Source: an uncultured Verrucomicrobiota bacterium (GTDB lineage: Bacteria; Verrucomicrobiota; Verrucomicrobiia; Chthoniobacterales; SZAS-18). Taken from it: a stretch of DNA of 10,971 nucleotides. Made by a program: the position numbers and the translations under genes. Position 1 is the first letter of the stretch. Every line of letters starts with the position of its first letter. A model generated the notes under the pieces. It had not been told where the DNA came from. It made no database searches and worked only from the letters and a program-made list of their open reading frames with translations. Location of the stretch: NCBI GenBank assembly GCA_937871685.1, contig CALMOL010000254.1, forward strand, positions 1,732 to 12,702. The letters run 5' to 3'. This document shows positions 8,606 to 10,971 of the stretch, piece by piece.

Positions 8606-8665
8606 AGAACGGACCCTGCCGGCAAGGATGCCGGCGGTCCCAGGAGCGACCTGCCCCAGCGTGCC
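8606..8665 (+). repeat. Interspersed repeat family, copy 3
   Basis: AGAACGGACCCTGCCGGCAA, GGATGCCGGCGGTCCCAGGA and GCGACCTGCCCCAGCGTGCC follow one another. The core is a good hairpin: GCCGGCA and TGCCGGC around AGGA, extended by GGACC/GGTCC after a small bulge. Compared with copy 2 it has a 3-base insertion after AGAAC, and this improves the outer pairing. Confidence 0.75.
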
Positions 8666-8761
8666 GAGCGCTCCCGCCAGTGAAGCCTTGATTCGCACCA
8701 AGCGCTGAAACCTTCTTCGGCCAAGACTGGCAGCCCGCGCCCCTCGCCGGGGAGGGAATCC

Positions 8762-8777
8762 CGGCGGTCTCCCGCCG
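8762..8777 (+). promoter_or_regulatory. Hairpin just before the efflux gene's ribosome-binding site
   Basis: CGGCGG (8762-8767) pairs with CCGCCG (8772-8777) around TCTC, ending 7 bp before the Shine-Dalgarno sequence. It could influence translation or mRNA stability. No metal-regulator operator is recognised, and in DNA this GC-rich such a stem may be chance. Confidence 0.3.
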
Positions 8778-8784
8778 ACGGCGC

Positions 8785-8791
8785 GAGGAGG
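8785..8791 (+). promoter_or_regulatory. Shine-Dalgarno sequence of the CDF gene
   Basis: GAGGAGG lies 9 bp before ATG at 8801 and decides that start over the in-frame ATG at 8810. It is the only strong ribosome-binding site seen in the window. Confidence 0.8.
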
Positions 8792-8800
8792 CGCGATATC

Positions 8801-9751
8801 ATGGGCAAGATGAGCGAAGACCACGCCGGACATCACCACGACCACGCGTCCGGCCACAGCCATTCGCACGCGGTTCCCTCAAACACGCGCGCCTTCGCCA
8901 TCGGCGTCGGCCTGAACCTCGCCTTCGTCATCGCCGAGGCGATCTACGGCCTGTCCGCCAACTCGCTCGCCCTGCTGGCCGACGCGGGGCACAACCTGAG
9001 CGACGTCTTCGGCCTCCTCCTCGCGTGGGGCGCGAGCCGCCTCGCCCGCGTGGCCCCCACGCCGCGGCGCACCTACGGCTGGCGGCGCGCTTCCATCCTG
9101 GCGGCCTTGGCGAATGCCGTGGTGCTCCTCGTGGCCGTCGGCGGCATCGCGTGGGAAGCGGTGCAACGCTTCCGCCATCCCGAGCCGGTGGCCGGCCTCA
9201 CCGTCATCTGGGTCGCGGCCGCCGGCGTGCTCGTGAACGGGGCCTCGGCCCTGCTCTTCGCGGCCGGTCGCGAGCACGACATCAATATCCGCGGCGCCTT
9301 CCTGCACCTCGCGGCGGACGCGGTGGTCTCGCTCGGCGTGGTGATCGCCGGCCTCGTGATCCTGCGGACCGGCTGGCAATGGCTCGATCCCGCCGTGAGC
9401 CTTGTCGTGGCCGTGGTCATCACCGTCGGCACCTGGGACCTGCTGCGCGAATCCGTGAATCTCTCGATGGACGCCGTCCCGCCCGGCATCGACCCCACGG
9501 CAGTCGGTCAATACCTCGCCGCTCAGCCCGGCGTGCAATCCCTGCACGACCTTCATATTTGGGCGATGAGCACCACCGAAAACGCGCTCACCGCCCATCT
9601 CGTCATGCAACCCCCGCCCGCCGACGACCGCTTCCTCCGCGACCTGGAGCACGAACTCCACGAGCGCTTCGGCATCGAGCACACCACCATCCAAGTCGAG
9701 CACGGCGCCGATGGCATCGAGTGCCGCCAAGCCCCCGCGGAAGCCATCTAA
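8801..9751 (+). CDS. CDF-family cation efflux protein (CzcD/ZitB-like)
   Basis: This 316-residue inner-membrane protein belongs to the cation diffusion facilitator family, which exports Zn2+ and often Co2+ or Cd2+ in exchange for protons. Six hydrophobic segments are visible at about 31-50, 54-78, 98-120, 131-155, 165-187 and 192-212. The transport-site residues are the two HxxxD motifs: H64/D68 in segment 2 (LADAGHNLSD) and H169/D173 in segment 5 (HLAADAVVS). This HD-HD pattern is typical of the Zn-CDF subgroup. The N-terminus is histidine-rich (eight His in residues 8-23), a common metal-gathering tail, and residues from about 225 form the cytoplasmic domain with HDLHIWAMST. Length is normal. 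The start at 8801 is fixed by GAGGAGG. It appears to be a single-gene unit; no cognate metal regulator or RND efflux partner lies nearby. Confidence 0.95.
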   Translation: MGKMSEDHAGHHHDHASGHSHSHAVPSNTRAFAIGVGLNLAFVIAEAIYGLSANSLALLADAGHNLSDVFGLLLAWGASRLARVAPTPRRTYGWRRASILAALANAVVLLVAVGGIAWEAVQRFRHPEPVAGLTVIWVAAAGVLVNGASALLFAAGREHDINIRGAFLHLAADAVVSLGVVIAGLVILRTGWQWLDPAVSLVVAVVITVGTWDLLRESVNLSMDAVPPGIDPTAVGQYLAAQPGVQSLHDLHIWAMSTTENALTAHLVMQPPPADDRFLRDLEHELHERFGIEHTTIQVEHGADGIECRQAPAEAI

Positions 9752-9832
9752 GTGACTACGAGAAAGAAAGTCGGTAGGAAGGTGCGGGCCTCCAGAAGCG
9801 AGGCACCGAGATATTTGTTCGTAGTCACTTAG
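9748..9832. repeat. 85-bp MITE-like inverted repeat overlapping a stop codon
   Basis: CTAAGTGACTACGA (9748-9761) and TCGTAGTCACTTAG (9819-9832) are perfect 14-bp inverted repeats with 57 bp between them. Inside, GCCTC and GAGGC form a further stem within GGTGC...CACC. The TAA stop of the efflux gene (9749-9751) lies inside the left arm. The right arm can alternatively pair as CTTAGG (9828-9833) with CCTAAG (9839-9844). It may serve as a terminator, although no T-run follows, or be a small non-autonomous element that supplied the present stop codon. Confidence 0.65.
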
Positions 9833-10257
9833 GAGGCGCCTAAGCAGAGGTTTTTCGTCTGCTCGGGTAGTCTTGAAGGTGCCCGCGCGAGGGTTCCCAT
9901 CTCGCGTGAGCGCCAAGCTGGGAGCTAGGCTTGGTCTGGGCGCCTCGGGACTGTGGTCGCATGTCTGGAAGGAAAGTGCCCGTGGTGGCGAGGAGTAGTC
10001 TTGGATTTTCCCTGACCGTGGTGCGACTTCTGGGGATGCAGGCCAAGCAGTCCCCGGTCCGCACCCGGCGCACCGGAGCGTGCCCTCCGCCGGCGGCGCC
10101 ATGTTGCTCGCAGCGCGATTTTCGCCCCCCTTCTGCCTGGTCTTAGCCGGCGATTGACGGGGCGCGGCTGGAAAGTTGCCTTCCTCCGGCAAGTTCGACC
10201 GCTTCCCGGTGCTGCCGTCAAGCGCTAATGATCTCCCCGCCGGTTTCCTCCCCCGCC
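9833..10257. other. Non-coding spacer of about 425 bp
   Basis: No gene is supported. The only repeated sequence noticed is the 9-mer GTAGTCTTG at 9867-9875 and 9995-10003, followed at unequal distances by loosely similar blocks (CTGTGGTCGCATGTCTGG at 9951-9968 and CCGTGGTGCGACTTCTGG at 10016-10033). It may be a decayed intergenic repeat. Promoter elements for the next gene were not recognised. Confidence 0.5.
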
Positions 10258-10794
10258 ATGTCCACCCAGCTCGCCTCCACGCTCCCCGACCAAGTCACCC
10301 CCGAGTTCCTGGCCGCCTTCGATGCCGCCATCCAGGCGCTCGAGGCTACCTGCCAGTTCGCCATCAGCCTGAGCCCCAAGGAGTGCCTGCGCCTGCGCGC
10401 CTTCGGTTCCGAGAACGAGGCCTTCGTGCCCGAGGTGATCGAAGCGGCCGCGCGGCACCCTGAGCTGTTGCCGGCACACCGCGGGGCCGCCGAGATCGCC
10501 CGGCGCCACCAAGCCACCGTGGAGCTGCTGCGCCGCGTCACGCGCGTGGAGGAACTGCGCCAGCGCCTGTGGGACACCGCGCGCGTGACCGGCGACGGCT
10601 GCGCGGGCTTGGCGCTGGGCACCTACCAGCGGCTCAAGCGCATGGCCGAGTCCGAGGGCATCGAAGCGACGGTGGAGCGCCTGGGCCGGCATTTCGCGCA
10701 CAAGGTCGCCGCCGGCCGCGCCCGCGGCGCCAAGCGCCGGGCGGGCGCCACCCCGGCGGACGGTGGTGCCCCAGCCGCGCCGACGAGCGGATAG
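10258..10794 (+). CDS. Conserved hypothetical protein, helical
   Basis: This 178-residue protein has no domain I can name. It looks almost wholly alpha-helical and lacks a signal peptide or membrane segment, so it is probably cytoplasmic. Its pattern recalls a widespread uncharacterised family of roughly this size in Bacteroidetes and Verrucomicrobia: a helix with LSPKECLRLRAFGSENEAFV, then an ARHPELLPAHR block, then DTARVTGDGCAGLALGTYQR, where relatives as I remember them have DT...GSxAYxxAxxYY. Here the Gly-Ser-Ala-Tyr part is less conserved. The C-terminus (about 150-178) is a basic, then Ala/Pro-rich tail. The start is uncertain: ATG at 10258 gives the usual MSTxL opening, while an in-frame ATG at 10228 adds ten residues; neither has a ribosome-binding site. 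Function is unknown, and it may be linked to the repeat cluster that follows. Confidence 0.75.
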   Translation: MSTQLASTLPDQVTPEFLAAFDAAIQALEATCQFAISLSPKECLRLRAFGSENEAFVPEVIEAAARHPELLPAHRGAAEIARRHQATVELLRRVTRVEELRQRLWDTARVTGDGCAGLALGTYQRLKRMAESEGIEATVERLGRHFAHKVAAGRARGAKRRAGATPADGGAPAAPTSG

Positions 10795-10832
10795 CGCGCG
10801 TCCCGCGTCTCGCCCGGCAGCCGCAATGAACG

Positions 10833-10960
10833 AGGCGCAAGGCGCCTGTGGGCTCATAGGCCCGGAGGGCCGTTGGAAATTAGCCGGTGGTGCCAACCAC
10901 CGGAACCTCCTCAAACTCGGCCCTGCGCCCCGGAGGGGTGCCGGAATGAACCGGTTGAAA
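10833..10960. repeat. Cluster of short hairpins, probably a repeat unit cut by the window edge
   Basis: Five stems follow one another: AGGCGC-AAG-GCGCCT (10833-10847), GGGC-TCATAG-GCCC (10850-10863), GGCCC-GGA-GGGCC (10859-10871), CCGGTGGT-GCCA-ACCACCGG (10884-10903) and CCCC-GGA-GGGG (10928-10938). The CCGGAGGGCC and CCCCGGAGGGG pieces around TTGGAAATTAGCCGGTGG recall, from memory, an intergenic repeat common in planctomycetes and verrucomicrobia. The first stem, 38 bp after the preceding stop, could act as a weak terminator. The true right boundary is not visible. Confidence 0.6.
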
Positions 10961-10971
10961 CATTCCTATCC

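Larger units (their letters stand above)
7998..8800. other. Non-coding region upstream of the kinase and efflux genes
   Basis: About 800 bp between two divergent genes has no convincing coding sequence: frames on both strands are rich in Pro, Arg, Gly and Ser and match no family I know. It contains a run of eight T at 8278-8285, preceded only by a weak 4-bp stem, an inverted pair CCAGCGTG (8364-8371)/CACGCTGG (8406-8413), and two inverted copies of the interspersed repeat at 8469-8538 and 8606-8665. The promoters of both flanking genes must lie here, but I cannot assign them with confidence. Confidence 0.6.

Noticed and set aside
8245..8869. Two overlapping - strand frames upstream of the CDF gene
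   Set aside because: They are composed largely of translated repeat copies 2 and 3 and have no plausible domains or start sites.
9867..10033. Possible tandem repeat in the spacer after the CDF gene
   Set aside because: Only a 9-mer and a loosely similar 18-mer recur, at unequal spacing; too weak to call without a genome search.

Overview
The window is high-GC bacterial DNA, roughly two-thirds G+C by eye. It carries six convincing protein genes, and the gaps between them are unusually rich in palindromic repeats. Ribosome-binding sites are weak or absent at most starts. The repeat types, the regulator most like those I recall from Bacteroidetes, and the final hypothetical protein together suggest the Verrucomicrobiota or wider PVC group, possibly Opitutus-like. 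That placement rests on memory of such genomes and is tentative.

Layout, left to right. Bases 1-324 are non-coding and hold several small hairpins. A TatD-family metal-dependent hydrolase follows on the + strand (325-1122). It converges on a regulator of the ScfR/RamB type on the - strand (1279-2892), and between them lies a perfect 40-bp inverted repeat that looks like a REPIN (paired REP sequences). The regulator is divergent from isocitrate lyase, aceA (3102-4394, +). Their shared 209-bp spacer carries three related 14-bp palindromes, consensus AGCGAA-TT-TTCGCT, two of which overlap the best candidate aceA promoter. aceA ends in a strong rho-independent terminator, followed by a roughly 105-bp imperfect palindrome and one copy of a second repeat family.

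A large soluble hybrid histidine kinase (GAF, four PAS, HisKA/HATPase, C-terminal receiver) occupies 4797-7997 on the - strand. Upstream of it is about 800 bp of non-coding DNA with two more copies of the second repeat family in inverted orientation. A CDF-type cation efflux protein (8801-9751, +) has the only good Shine-Dalgarno sequence in the window; its stop codon lies inside a 14-bp inverted repeat. After about 400 bp without a gene comes a small conserved hypothetical protein (10258-10794, +). The window ends in a dense cluster of short hairpins that is probably cut off at the edge.

Functionally, the clearest unit is the divergent regulator/aceA pair: a local switch for the glyoxylate bypass, used for growth on acetate, fatty acids or other C2 sources. 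Malate synthase, the partner enzyme, is not in the window. The other genes look like independent single-gene units. I see no defence, CRISPR, phage or biosynthetic system and no RNA gene. The most notable material is the predicted operator array and the intergenic repeat families.
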